Assembly (NCBI GenBank): GCA_964580055.1
Contig: CAZOJI010000017.1
Location: 17,418 to 81,417 of the forward strand
Length of the DNA stretch: 64,000 bases
Direction: 5' to 3'
From: JBDGYW01 sp964580055
GTDB lineage: Bacteria; Gemmatimonadota; Gemmatimonadetes; Gemmatimonadales; GWC2-71-9
Shown piece by piece: positions 32,920 through 42,310 of the stretch. How positions within the stretch are numbered: the first letter of the stretch is position 1; every line of letters begins with the position of its first letter. Below the pieces are notes generated by a model. It did no database searches. It saw only the letters and a list, made by a program, of their open reading frames with translations, and was not told the origin of the DNA. Both the position numbers and the translations under genes were made by a program.

Positions 32920-35610
32920 ATGGGTGCAGGTCTCTTCAGGCTGCTCCTCTATCTGTATGCTCGCGCCTTTCGCGAAAGGTATGGGGACGAGTTGATGGAG
33001 TTCTTCCGAAACGAGCGGCGCAATCCCCGGTACCGCCGCCCATTGATTGGTGCAGCGGTTTTCTGGGCGAAGGCGCTGTGGGATCTTCTACGCACCGCCC
33101 GGAGGATGAGGGCGGCAGCGTCCAGCCGGAAGTCACATTCCCGAAAACAAATCGACAAACGCAGGACCGGACTCATGGATACATTCTGGCAGGACGTGCG
33201 GTATTCTGTGCGAGGCATGTTGAGGCAGCCGGCATTTTCTCTGGTCGTCATAGCCACCCTTGCACTCGGCATCGGCGCCAACACGGCGATCTTCAGCGTT
33301 TTGAAAAGCGTAGTCCTCGAGCCGCTTCCCTACCAGGATCCCGAAGGACTGGTGTTCGTCTGGGAGCAGAACTACCAGCGCGACGTCGAGACCAACGTGG
33401 TGTCACCGGCGAACTACTTCACCTGGAAGGAGCAGGCAGACGTTTTCTCCGAAATCGGGGCCGTGGCGGAGATGAGTGCTACGATCACGGGAGACTTGGC
33501 CCCCGAGCGTGTGGGGCTGGTCTACCTGTCTCCGAGTGTGTTCACGATGTTGGGAACTCGCGCGCAACTGGGCCGACTACTGTTACCGGAAGATGCACGA
33601 CCGGGATACGGTCAGGTAGTCGTCATGAGTGACGGGTTCTGGAGGCGTCGTTTCGGGGCGGATCCAAGCGTGTTGGGACAAACCGTGCAGATCAATGGCT
33701 CCGGCTATGAGATCGTGGGCATTCTGCCGCCACGGTTCGATTTCGACGTTCCGATCGCCTTCAACGCCGCCGGATCCCGCGACGTATGGGTCCCGACACA
33801 ATTCGATGAGAACGCACGGGCGGCGCGAGGCAGATGGATGCAGGTGCTTGCGAGGCTCCGACCGGGTGTGACTGTCGAGAATGCACAGAGGCAGATGACG
33901 GCCCTGGCCTCACGCTTGGAGCAAGAATACCGAGAGTACCAGTCCGGATGGACGGTGAACCTGGTTCCGCTCCATACCGAGATGGTCGGCGATGTGCGGA
34001 CGCCGTTGTTGGTGTTGCTCGGTTCTGTGGGTTTCGTGTTGCTCATTGCGTGCGCCAACGTGGCCAATCTGCTCCTCGCGCGCGCAACCAGCCGCCAGAG
34101 AGAGATCGCCTTGCGGTCGGCGCTGGGAGCCGGGCGTGTAAGGATGATACGCCAACTGCTTACCGAGAGCTCTATTCTGGCTCTCGTAGGCGGGGCCGCG
34201 GGCCTGGTGCTGGCATACGGGGCCATACACGCGTTGGTTGCGCTGACCCCGCAGAATATTCCCAGACTCGACGAAGTAGGCATAGACCACTCGATCGTCG
34301 GCTACACCGCAGGCATTTCTCTGCTTACGGGTCTCTTGTTCGGAGCCTTGCCCGCATTCCGCATTTCCGGTGTCGACTTCACGGAAAGCCTGGTGGAAGG
34401 TGGCCAAAGAGGTGGCACGGGACTCCGGCACAATCGTCTACGCAAGGGTCTGGTGGTGGTCGAGTTCGCACTGTCGATGGTCCTGCTGGTCGGAGCGGGC
34501 CTCTTGATACGTAGTTTCGCAAAACTCCTCGATGTAGACGTGGGATTCGATATAGAGAACGTGCTGACCGCACAGGTCGAGCTTCCGGAGCAGGCCTATC
34601 CCGATCCAACGAACCGTGTTCGGCTCTTCGAGGACCTGGTTGGTCGTGTGCAAGCGCTACCGGGCGTTACGGCGGCAAGCGCCATCACATTCATGCCGCT
34701 AGGTGGCACCGGCTCAGCTACGAGTTTCTGGGCAAATGATCGTCCGATACCGGACGACGGTGAGAAGCCGGTCGCCGACATCCGCTGGGTGCACCGTGAC
34801 TTCCACCAGGCACTAGGTGTTCCGTTGATAGCGGGCAGGTATTTCGGACCCGAAGACACTGAAGACGCCCCGCTCGGCGTGATAATAAACGAGACCGCCG
34901 CCAATCAGCTCTGGCCCGATCAACGTGCCGTGGGCAACACAATATCGATGCCGTGGGGAGACACGCTGGCAGCGGAAGTGATAGGTGTCGTCGGCGACGT
35001 GCGACACGACGGTCCGACGACCGAGCTTCGTCCCATGTTCTATTGGGATCACCGTCAGTTCACTGCGTTCAATCAGATGACCGTTTTTGCCCGCAGCGCA
35101 GGCGAACCCTCTCAACTCGCAACCAGCATCAGACGAGTGGTCGCCGAAATGGACTCTGAATTGCCACTCTACAATGTGCGAACATTGGATTCTTACTACT
35201 CCGAGATCCTCGCGGAAGATCGTTTCACGATGCTGGCCCTGGGACTGTTCGCACTGGTTGCGTTGTTGCTGGCGAGCATCGGGATATACGGTGTGATGTC
35301 GTACTCGGTCAATGAGCGATCTCGCGAGATCGGAATCAAGATGGCGCTGGGAGCCAACGCAAGCTCAGTGACCCTCCAGGTCATCGGGAGCGGCGCCGCT
35401 CTCACCGGGCTCGCGCTCGTTCTGGGACTAGCGGGCTCACTCGCGCTTTCGCGCTTGATGGGTGGGATGGTGTTCGGTGTCGGCACCAGTGACCCGATCA
35501 CGGTTGTCACGGTTGCCCTTGTCCTCGTAGCTGTGGCTCTCGCCGCCTGCTACCTGCCAGCTCGCAGGGCAAGCCGCGTAGACCCCATGCACGTATTGAG
35601 GCAGGAGTGA
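32920..35610 (+). CDS. ADOP-type duplicated FtsX/MacB permease
   Basis: 896 aa. A short N-terminal cytoplasmic region (about 1-85, LYARAFRERYGDELMEFF) is typical of ADOP proteins. It is followed by two copies of the unit MacB periplasmic domain plus FtsX membrane domain: the first begins DVRYSVRGMLRQPAFSLVVIATLALGIGAN-like text near residue 90 and ends near 480; the second begins RKGLVVVEFALSMVLLVGAG near 510. There are about eight membrane helices in all. No ATPase is nearby, in line with the orphan status of ADOP proteins. Probably extrudes small molecules or remodels the envelope. Confidence 0.92.
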   Translation: MGAGLFRLLLYLYARAFRERYGDELMEFFRNERRNPRYRRPLIGAAVFWAKALWDLLRTARRMRAAASSRKSHSRKQIDKRRTGLMDTFWQDVRYSVRGMLRQPAFSLVVIATLALGIGANTAIFSVLKSVVLEPLPYQDPEGLVFVWEQNYQRDVETNVVSPANYFTWKEQADVFSEIGAVAEMSATITGDLAPERVGLVYLSPSVFTMLGTRAQLGRLLLPEDARPGYGQVVVMSDGFWRRRFGADPSVLGQTVQINGSGYEIVGILPPRFDFDVPIAFNAAGSRDVWVPTQFDENARAARGRWMQVLARLRPGVTVENAQRQMTALASRLEQEYREYQSGWTVNLVPLHTEMVGDVRTPLLVLLGSVGFVLLIACANVANLLLARATSRQREIALRSALGAGRVRMIRQLLTESSILALVGGAAGLVLAYGAIHALVALTPQNIPRLDEVGIDHSIVGYTAGISLLTGLLFGALPAFRISGVDFTESLVEGGQRGGTGLRHNRLRKGLVVVEFALSMVLLVGAGLLIRSFAKLLDVDVGFDIENVLTAQVELPEQAYPDPTNRVRLFEDLVGRVQALPGVTAASAITFMPLGGTGSATSFWANDRPIPDDGEKPVADIRWVHRDFHQALGVPLIAGRYFGPEDTEDAPLGVIINETAANQLWPDQRAVGNTISMPWGDTLAAEVIGVVGDVRHDGPTTELRPMFYWDHRQFTAFNQMTVFARSAGEPSQLATSIRRVVAEMDSELPLYNVRTLDSYYSEILAEDRFTMLALGLFALVALLLASIGIYGVMSYSVNERSREIGIKMALGANASSVTLQVIGSGAALTGLALVLGLAGSLALSRLMGGMVFGVGTSDPITVVTVALVLVAVALAACYLPARRASRVDPMHVLRQE

Positions 35611-35671
35611 ACGTTTGGACTGAGCGAGCGAGCTCTGCCGCCTGGGCCAGGGGCACTCGCCGAGACCTCTG

Positions 35672-38600
35672 TTATCCGTTTTTGTCTTCAGCCACCCCTC
35701 GAATCAACTCGCGGAGCCTATGGACTTGCTCCTCGACGAGACGCTCGAGACGCATGATGGCCTGATCCAGCTCCGCATCCAGATCACGGTAACGCTCCCA
35801 TAGCTGATCGGTCGGTCGCGAATCGTACTGGATTCCCCTTTGACTCGAGGCGGCAGTCGCGACCCACGAGAGATGACCGCGGATCTTTGGTTGGTTCGCC
35901 CATCCGCCGGGGCGCGTCTGAATCAAAGTCCCCTCGATTTCCTGCAGTTCCAGTCGCACTTGCTCGACCAGGAGCTCGATGTCACTTCCGGCCCTTTCTC
36001 CCAGAGCCGACATTGCAGAATCCACCTCGCCCCTCAGATTTCTAATGCGAGACGTCGCGTCATTGAGGCGCTCGAATGAGGCGCGCACCTGCATCAGGAA
36101 GTCGAACTGCTCTCGAAGATCAGCATCGGTGACCTCCGTGAGCCGCGGGTCTCGGAGTACCTCGAATGTCGTGGTGTCCGCCCAGTCGTTTGCGGTCACC
36201 GAAACACTATACTCTCCAGGAGCAGCGCGCGGTCCCGACATTCCCCCGCCTCGCGGCCTCGGGTAGCGCAGATCCCACACGAAACGATTCAGCCCTACGT
36301 CGGTTGGCACTGACGAGCCCGAGAACCTCCTCACCAGCGAGCCGTCGTCCTCCAGTATCTCGACAACGACAGAATCCGGCCGCCCGGCCAGCGAATAATA
36401 GACGATTGCGCCCTCCGGGGGATTCTGCCCCTTCCAACTACGCGGCAAGGTGGCTCCGAATATCCGGTCACGATCCCAATGACCAACGTTGCCGCGAGCC
36501 GAAGTTCGGTACGTCGGTCGGGGCTGGAACAGGTGCGCGCCCGCCCTGGTTACCGTTGAGCTCAAGTCTCTGAGAGGCGTTATGTCGTCGAGGATCCAGA
36601 AGGCCCGCCCTTGAGTCGCGACGACGAGATCACCGCGATGTACGAGCAGATCGGTTACCGGAGTAACAGGGAGATTGAGTTGCAGCGATTGCCAGCGATT
36701 TCCGTCATCGAACGAAACGAACAGACCGAACTCAGTACCAGCGAAAAGAAGCCCCTCCCTCTCGGGATCCTCTCTAACTGCGCGTACAGGATGGTCGCCT
36801 GGAATGCCGTTTGCTCCATCGGTGAGAGAGGTCCAATTCACGCCGTAGTCGGAGGTTCGGTAGACGTACGGCGCGAAGTCGTCGAGACGGTAGCGATACG
36901 CCGTTACGTAAGCCTTGGCCGGATCGTGCCGCGACAGATCGATGCGGTTCACAGTGCTCGGCTCAGGAAGATCTGGTGGTGTGATATCCGTCCAGGTGTC
37001 GCCGTTGTCACGTGTCAGAAACACCTTCCCGTCGTTGGATCCCGTCCAGATCTCGCCGGCTCGAATCGGCGACTCCGCAAGTGCCAGGAGCGAGGAGTAT
37101 GTCTCGACTCCGGTTATGTCGTGTGTGATCGGTCCACCCGCCATCCCGAATTTGGTCGTGTCCTTGCCGGTGAGGTCCGGACTGATCACTTCCCAACTCT
37201 GCCCCTCATTTGTTGAACGATGCACATACTGGGAGCCGTGATAGAGCACGTTGGGATCGTGCGGCGACAGAACGATTGGCGCGTTCCACTGAATTCGATA
37301 CCTCAGATTGGACTCCGGCATTCCGCCCTGGTTCTCGGGATAGTCACGGATCTGCCGGAATTGCTGAGTGCGATAGTCGAAGCGCGCAAGGCGACCGCCA
37401 AAGCAACCGGAATAGGCAATGTTGGGATCGTCCGGACGCACTGCGATGGGGCCCGTCTCACATCCGCCGTGCGATAGCCAGTGTTGGAAACTGATCCCCG
37501 ATCCAGCCACGATATTGGGAATGGAAATCGTACTGTTGTCCTGCTGCGGACCGTATACGCGATAGGGAAATTGACTGTCGACAGTAACCGAGTAGAACTC
37601 CGCGGTCGGTTGGTTGAGTTGAATGGACCACATCTCTCCGCCATCTAAGGAGACAGTTGCGCCTCCATCGTTACCCTCGACGATCACTTCGGGCGTTATC
37701 GGGTTAATCCACATCGCGTGTTGGTCGGAGTGCGGCATAGGGATTCGGGAGAACTGCTCTCCGCCGTCCGTAGATTTGTACAGCCCGGAGTTGCCGACCC
37801 ACAGCACGTCGTCGTCGGTCGGGTGCGGCCACAGGTAGTAGAAGTACCACGGCCTGGACAGGATTCCGCGGTGCGTGCTGATCTTGACCCAGGAGCTTCC
37901 AGCATCGTCGGACCGGTACAGACCGATATCGGGGGCTTCCGCCTCCACAATGGCCCAGACGCGACTCGGGTTAGCCGGCGAGATTGCCACTCCAATCTTC
38001 CCGACCAATCCCGTGGGCAATCCGTTCTCCAGTTTTTCCCAGGTGTCGCCGCCGTCGGTCGTCTTGTAGACGCCACCCTCGTGCGCACCGCTTATCATCG
38101 TCCAAGGTTTTCTCTCTCCCCGCCACATCGCGGCGTACAGCTCGTCCGGATTATCAGGGTTCATCGAGAGATCGATCGCGCCGACGCTGTCCGACAGGAA
38201 CAACACCTTCTCCCAACTGTCGCCGCCGTCACGAGTTCGGAACACGCCTCGCTGGGAATTGCGGCCGAACGGATGGCCGGTTGCGGCAACGTAAACCAGG
38301 TCGGGGTCTGAAGGATGCACACGGACGCGGGCGATCTGACCGGCGTCCTCCAAGCCGATGAAGGTCCACGATTCCGCTCCGTCAGAGGACTTGTACATAC
38401 CCCTGCCCGTGGAGACGTTGCCGCGGATGGCGGCAGAACCGGTTCCCACGTATATGATGTCCGGGTCGGTGTCCGCCGCGTCTATGGCTCCAATGGACCC
38501 GACTGCGAAATACCCATCCGACACGTTGTGCCAGGTTTGCCCTCCGTTGGTCGTGCGCCATACTCCGCCACCGGTCGTGCCCATGTAGAACGTATACGGG

Positions 38601-38782
38601 CGCTCGGCGATTCCTTCGACAGCGGTAACGCGCCCGCCGCGGTGCGGACCGATGCTGCGGAATTGAAGTGCTTGCAGCAGCGCCGGATCGTAAACCGGAT
38701 CCGGGCCTGATTGTGCAAGTACATGCGAGAAGGCAGTAGTCAGCAAAAACCCGGACGCAATAATCGGAACGAACAAACGCAT
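35672..38782 (-). CDS. Secreted sortilin/VPS10-type beta-propeller protein
   Basis: 1036 aa after choosing the ATG at 38782, which gives a signal peptide (MRLFVPIIASGFLLTTAFS) absent from the longer frame. Many BNR/Asp-box repeats follow (RTTNGGQTWHNV, RTRDGGDSWEKV, KTTDGGDTWEKL, RSDDAGSSWVKI), building a large propeller like the VPS10/sortilin and GH74-like fold. A C-terminal region (about 850-1036) has a beta sandwich and then helices (REQFDFLMQVRASFERL). These proteins are abundant in Gemmatimonadota and Bacteroidota. Enzyme activity is unproven. Confidence 0.88.
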   Translation of the reverse strand: MRLFVPIIASGFLLTTAFSHVLAQSGPDPVYDPALLQALQFRSIGPHRGGRVTAVEGIAERPYTFYMGTTGGGVWRTTNGGQTWHNVSDGYFAVGSIGAIDAADTDPDIIYVGTGSAAIRGNVSTGRGMYKSSDGAESWTFIGLEDAGQIARVRVHPSDPDLVYVAATGHPFGRNSQRGVFRTRDGGDSWEKVLFLSDSVGAIDLSMNPDNPDELYAAMWRGERKPWTMISGAHEGGVYKTTDGGDTWEKLENGLPTGLVGKIGVAISPANPSRVWAIVEAEAPDIGLYRSDDAGSSWVKISTHRGILSRPWYFYYLWPHPTDDDVLWVGNSGLYKSTDGGEQFSRIPMPHSDQHAMWINPITPEVIVEGNDGGATVSLDGGEMWSIQLNQPTAEFYSVTVDSQFPYRVYGPQQDNSTISIPNIVAGSGISFQHWLSHGGCETGPIAVRPDDPNIAYSGCFGGRLARFDYRTQQFRQIRDYPENQGGMPESNLRYRIQWNAPIVLSPHDPNVLYHGSQYVHRSTNEGQSWEVISPDLTGKDTTKFGMAGGPITHDITGVETYSSLLALAESPIRAGEIWTGSNDGKVFLTRDNGDTWTDITPPDLPEPSTVNRIDLSRHDPAKAYVTAYRYRLDDFAPYVYRTSDYGVNWTSLTDGANGIPGDHPVRAVREDPEREGLLFAGTEFGLFVSFDDGNRWQSLQLNLPVTPVTDLLVHRGDLVVATQGRAFWILDDITPLRDLSSTVTRAGAHLFQPRPTYRTSARGNVGHWDRDRIFGATLPRSWKGQNPPEGAIVYYSLAGRPDSVVVEILEDDGSLVRRFSGSSVPTDVGLNRFVWDLRYPRPRGGGMSGPRAAPGEYSVSVTANDWADTTTFEVLRDPRLTEVTDADLREQFDFLMQVRASFERLNDATSRIRNLRGEVDSAMSALGERAGSDIELLVEQVRLELQEIEGTLIQTRPGGWANQPKIRGHLSWVATAASSQRGIQYDSRPTDQLWERYRDLDAELDQAIMRLERLVEEQVHRLRELIRGVAEDKNG

Positions 38783-38810
38783 GGCAGACTCTTGGTTTGT
38801 GGACGGTGGT

Positions 38811-38839
38811 AATCTATGAAGTAAGCAACGATCTGTAAG
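38811..38839 (-). promoter_or_regulatory. Candidate promoter of the VPS10-type gene
   Basis: On the minus strand CTTACA (38834-38839), a 17-base spacer and TAGATT (38811-38816), about 29 bases before the ATG. Four of six bases match in each box. It abuts the point where homology to ModC starts in the neighbouring remnant. Confidence 0.35.
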
Positions 38840-38847
38840 CCCGAAAC

Positions 38848-39504
38848 ACACGCGACGGTGGTAAGACCACCGTGCTGCGCTGTCTGGCCGGCCTTCACAG
38901 CGTATGTGACGGCTTCGTCAGATTGAACGGCGAATTGTGGCAGGACGACAAAGCGGGAGTGTTTGTGCCGACACACGAACGAGGAGTCGGCTACGTGTCA
39001 CAGGAAACGGACCTGTTTCCACACCTCACAGTACACGAAAACCTGCATTACGCTCAACGGCGCGCGCCGCAGAACGATCGCGCCATCAAGCGGTCGGACG
39101 CAGTGGATTGGCTGGGTCTCGACGGCCTCTTGGACCGGGACGTCTCCGGCCTCTCGGGCGGGGAGCGGCAGAGGACAGCCATTGCTCGTGCATTGTTGGT
39201 GAATCCGACACTGTTGTTGATGGATGAGCCGATCGCAGCACTCGACGAACCGGCTCGCCGGGACGTGCTTTCGTACCTAGAGCCAGTTCTTGCTCGTGTG
39301 TCACTTCCGGTCGTGTACGTGAGTCATTCGCTGACAGAGGTCACCCGACTCTCGGAGCACCTCGTATGGATCGCAGACGGCTCAATTCGTGAGGCCGAGC
39401 CGGTTCTACTCGCGCGAATCACCAAGAAATCACGCAACAAACTGAACCTGGAGCCCGGAAGTAACGTGTTTGCTCGAGTGAAGTCGGTAGCGGTGGTTGA
39501 TTGA
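38848..39504 (+). pseudogene. ModC-like molybdate ABC ATPase remnant, N-terminally truncated
   Basis: Homology to ABC ATPases of ModC type begins at about 38848 inside a damaged Walker A (TRDGGKTTVLRCLAGL; the first Gly residues of GxxGxGKT are lost), and a stop lies in frame just upstream (38836-38838). Signature LSGGERQRTAIARALL, Walker B TLLLMDEP and the H-loop VVYVSHS are intact. The middle of the usual 350-residue protein is missing: the ATPase end (WIADGSIREAEP) runs directly into the TOBE/Mop C-terminus (ITKKSRNKLNLEPG, VFARVKSVAVVD). No ModA or ModB is nearby. A GTG at 38872 could still start a 210-residue product. Confidence 0.75.
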
Positions 39505-39517
39505 CGCCGATTTTGCC

Positions 39518-39877
39518 TCATTCCAGCGCCAGGCTGACGGCGTCACCCAGATCCTTGAGTTCGAACGGTTTCCTGAGCACTGCGACCACAGTAGCACAAT
39601 TGGGTTCCGAGCTATACACGTCGGGATAGGCGGACGCCACTACTACCTTGGTATTTGGGAACTCCGATTTCATCCGACGCATCAGTTCTATGCCACCCAT
39701 CCGCGGCATTATCAAATCGATAACGGCAACGTCCACGGTATGCGTTGAAAGGGCGTCGAGAGCTTCCAGGCCGTCGCAGGCCTCGAGTACGTCAAATCCT
39801 TTTACCTGAAGGAATCTTCTGAGTACCTGACGAACCGCGTCTTCGTCGTCTACGATCAATATGGTAGCCAACCGCAC
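39518..39877 (-). CDS. Single-domain response regulator
   Basis: 119 aa, a CheY-like receiver domain only. Acid pair DDED in ILIVDDEDAV, phosphoacceptor Asp in VAVIDLIMPRMGG (about residue 55), Thr/Ser position in VVVASAYPD and the Lys in LRKPFEL are all present, so it should be phosphorylatable. The start is GTG at 39877; a TTG three codons in is an alternative. No partner kinase is adjacent; hybrid kinases lie 12-20 kb away. Confidence 0.9.
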   Translation of the reverse strand: MRLATILIVDDEDAVRQVLRRFLQVKGFDVLEACDGLEALDALSTHTVDVAVIDLIMPRMGGIELMRRMKSEFPNTKVVVASAYPDVYSSEPNCATVVAVLRKPFELKDLGDAVSLALE

Positions 39878-39948
39878 GTCCGATTTGCTGGTGAAGACCT
39901 CAGTGTGACGCCTACTATATTACACGACGTACCTCGCCTGTCGAGTAA

Positions 39949-40464
39949 TCATCCAGCAAAACAAACCATGAAGACAACTTGGTTCCAATATCGGGCGTTC
40001 CCCCAGAGAGTGGTGCGAAATTCCTGGCTCTGACCGCTTCTCAGTATCTGAAGGGCCGGTGCCAGCCCAAACAAGAGTCCGGCGAACATTCCCAGTACAA
40101 CAGTGAAGCCGAGGACCCGAGCACCTACGCTCGCCACGGTGCGAAAAGGAGCTTCCAAACGCGGTTGAAGCATTGCCATCGCGTCAATCGCGGCGACTGT
40201 TAATCCCAAGCCGAGTGCTTCCGAGAGCGCGGCCAGCATCAGGCTCTCCAGCAACAACTGCCTGACAATGCGACTGCTCTCCACGTTGGGCGTGTACGGG
40301 AGAGCCTGACCGACCATCGCGAGCGGCGCCCACACCGCCGGTTTGATCACCGGCACAAGTCCGGCTCTGTCGGACGCCGGGAACGACGAATATACGAATG
40401 TCCAATATCCACCAAGGAATTTCCAATCTTCAAGGCGGTGAACCGGATCAATCCACTTGATCAT
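39949..40464 (-). pseudogene. Fragment of a second ADOP-type permease
   Basis: An open frame of 171 codons. Residues about 55-150 match the end of the first FtsX domain of ADOP permeases (SSRIVRQLLLESLMLAALSE, and LGFTVVLGMFAGLLFGLAPAL), comparable to residues 405-490 of the intact protein at 32920. The first 50 residues are unrelated and read through the repeat-rich sequence at 40396-40501. The end is frameshifted or truncated (NQVVFMVCFAG). The rest of the gene is missing. Confidence 0.7.
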
Positions 40465-40501
40465 TGGACATTGTTTATTGGACGTTGGATATTGGACATT
40501 C
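40396..40501. repeat. Inverted repeat with ATTGGACATT-type direct repeats
   Basis: GAATGTCCAATATCCA (40396-40411) is a perfect 16-bp inverted copy of 40486-40501. Between them are further copies of the core: ATTGGACATT at 40463-40472, ATTGGACGTT at 40477-40486 and ATTGGACATT at 40491-40500. The unit lies between the permease remnant and the aminotransferase start and may be a dispersed repeat or a mobile-element scar. Confidence 0.6.
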
Positions 40502-40525
40502 CTTCAAGCCGGCTTGGAGAGGTCA

Positions 40526-41920
40526 ATGGTATCCCGAGACTACTCGACGCTGCTGAGGCAGTTGGAGACCGAATTCGCGGCCCGCTCGCCCAAGTCGGCG
40601 GAGTCACATGAAGAAGCTATTCGATACCTGATCGACGGCGGAAGCCACGGGCTTCGACTGTTGCAGCCGTTTTCACCCAGGATAGTGTCGGCCAAGGGTG
40701 CCTGGGTAGCCGATGAAGACGGCCACGAGATCCTCGATTTCTGGCAAGGGCACTTCGGCAACATTCTTGGCCACAACCCCGAGTTCGTGACGGAAGCGTT
40801 GGCCGAGCAGTTCAAGGAGGGCCTCGGTCTGCAGACAGGTTTCACGGACCGCCTCCAGGTGGAAGTCGCGGAACTCATCTGCACTGCCACCGGCGCGGAG
40901 CGTGTGCGCCTGACATGCACCGGTGCACTTGCAACCATGTACGCAATCATGCTTGCGAGGTCTTTCACGGGACGCAGCAAAGTGTTGAAAGTGGGGGGCG
41001 GTTGGCATGGAGCCAATCCATGGGGTTTGAAGGGAGTGGGCTATCACGATGGGTTTGACAGCGTTGAATCCGAGGGAATTCCCGATGCCGTAACAGAAGA
41101 CGTTGTCGTCACCCGCTACAACGACCCAACGCGACTCACCGATGTTTTTGCTAGCGATGGCGACAACATCGCGTGCTTCATTGTCGAACCGGTAATTGGC
41201 GCCGGCGGGCGATTTCCCGCTACACGGGATTACATGTATGCGGCACGAGAGCTCACCGATAAGTACGGCACGCTGCTCATTCACGACGAGGTCGTATCGG
41301 GATACCGGTACGCTGCCAGAAATGCCGGGAGCCTCTACGGCGTGAAGCCCGATTTGATGACGCTGGGCAAGGCGATTGGCGGCGGAATGCCTGTGGCCGC
41401 TGTGGCTGGACGAAAAGACATTATGGAGCTTACCGGGAGGGATACCGGTCCGAGGGTGAAGTTCTCGGGCGGAACATACTGTGCCCATCCAGCATCCCTT
41501 CTCGCGGCCAAGCTCTACTTGGAACACGTGAGAGACCACGAAGCGGATATCTATCCGCGCATGGCGCGCATTGGTGCTGACCTGCAAGAGGGCGTCTTGG
41601 CCGCATTTCAGAGGGAGGGAGTGCAAGCTCGATTCGCCGGAGACCGCATCAAGGAGCTACCGGGTCCGATGCTGCATCCGTTGGTGTTTCCATACGATGA
41701 GCAAGCTGAGCTGACGACACCTGACGAAGTCTTGAATCCCGCTGTGTGCGACACGGCCCTGGGGCTTCGAGTGATTCAAATGGCGCTTCTCGTCGAGGAC
41801 GTATTCACGGCACAGAGTCTGCCCATCGGCAGCCACACCGCCGCCCACACGGAAGAGGATGTCGCCTTCTTAGTGGAGAAATGCAGGATCGTGGCGCAAC
41901 GAATCCGACCTTACCTGTGA
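40526..41920 (+). CDS. Class-III aminotransferase, glutamate-1-semialdehyde aminomutase-like
   Basis: A 464-aa PLP enzyme. The N-terminal arm is followed by FSPRIVSAKGAWVADEDGHEILDF, the PLP phosphate site CTGALATMYAIMLAR, the Asp of IHDEVVSGYR and the PLP lysine in MTLGKAIGGGMPVAAVAGRK. The closest architecture is HemL-like, but the GSAM gating features are not evident, so an omega-aminotransferase or aminomutase of other substrate is possible. The ATG at 40526 is used because the frame upstream reads through the repeat at 40396-40501. No operon partner is adjacent. Confidence 0.87.
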   Translation: MVSRDYSTLLRQLETEFAARSPKSAESHEEAIRYLIDGGSHGLRLLQPFSPRIVSAKGAWVADEDGHEILDFWQGHFGNILGHNPEFVTEALAEQFKEGLGLQTGFTDRLQVEVAELICTATGAERVRLTCTGALATMYAIMLARSFTGRSKVLKVGGGWHGANPWGLKGVGYHDGFDSVESEGIPDAVTEDVVVTRYNDPTRLTDVFASDGDNIACFIVEPVIGAGGRFPATRDYMYAARELTDKYGTLLIHDEVVSGYRYAARNAGSLYGVKPDLMTLGKAIGGGMPVAAVAGRKDIMELTGRDTGPRVKFSGGTYCAHPASLLAAKLYLEHVRDHEADIYPRMARIGADLQEGVLAAFQREGVQARFAGDRIKELPGPMLHPLVFPYDEQAELTTPDEVLNPAVCDTALGLRVIQMALLVEDVFTAQSLPIGSHTAAHTEEDVAFLVEKCRIVAQRIRPYL

Positions 41921-42223
41921 CCTCATAGCGCCTGTAGTGTTGGATTGTGCGGCAAGGATCGTCGCGCATCTTCGTCACATCCGTGGGCGCGGGCAGATTC
42001 ATGCGGTTCATCTGTCGCATCCTGAATCTTTTGGCTCCCGAGCATCGTACCTGTAATCAAGACCCCAGCGACGAGAATAATCAGCGAGGTTCGGCGCGGT
42101 GGTGTCTTCCATCAGGGCAAGGTCTGGCACGCAGGCAACGGGGGAAACATAGGCCGAATTCTCTCGTAGAGTCTGTTCGCGCCGTCGCTGCAGTGTGCAG
42201 GCTCTTTGGAGCTTGCCCGGAGA
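41921..42223. other. Non-coding stretch between aminotransferase and terminator
   Basis: About 300 bases with no supported gene on either strand; open frames here are short, unlike any family, and lack ribosome sites. The stretch ends in the hairpin at 42224. Confidence 0.5.
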
Positions 42224-42268
42224 ACGAAGGGCCGGGGAGTGTACACCACTCCTGCCCTTCGTCCTTTT
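42224..42268 (+). terminator. Rho-independent terminator
   Basis: ACGAAGGGC (42224-42232) pairs with GCCCTTCGT (42254-42262) and, after a small bulge, GGAGTG (42235-42240) pairs with CACTCC (42247-42252). CCTTTT follows on the plus strand. It would end transcripts coming from the aminotransferase side, 300 bases after that gene. Confidence 0.65.
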
Positions 42269-42310
42269 ATGCCCCTATCGTCACCCTGCCCTTGCGCTCG
42301 ACTGGAACCT

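Noticed and set aside
32733..33632. A 299-codon plus-strand open frame spanning PadR and permease genes
   Set aside because: Out of frame with two well-supported genes.
39878..39948. TATAGT-like -10 box upstream of the single-domain response regulator
   Set aside because: No matching -35 sequence at 16-18 bases.
40673..41626. A 317-codon minus-strand open frame inside the aminotransferase
   Set aside because: Antisense shadow of an intact class-III aminotransferase.
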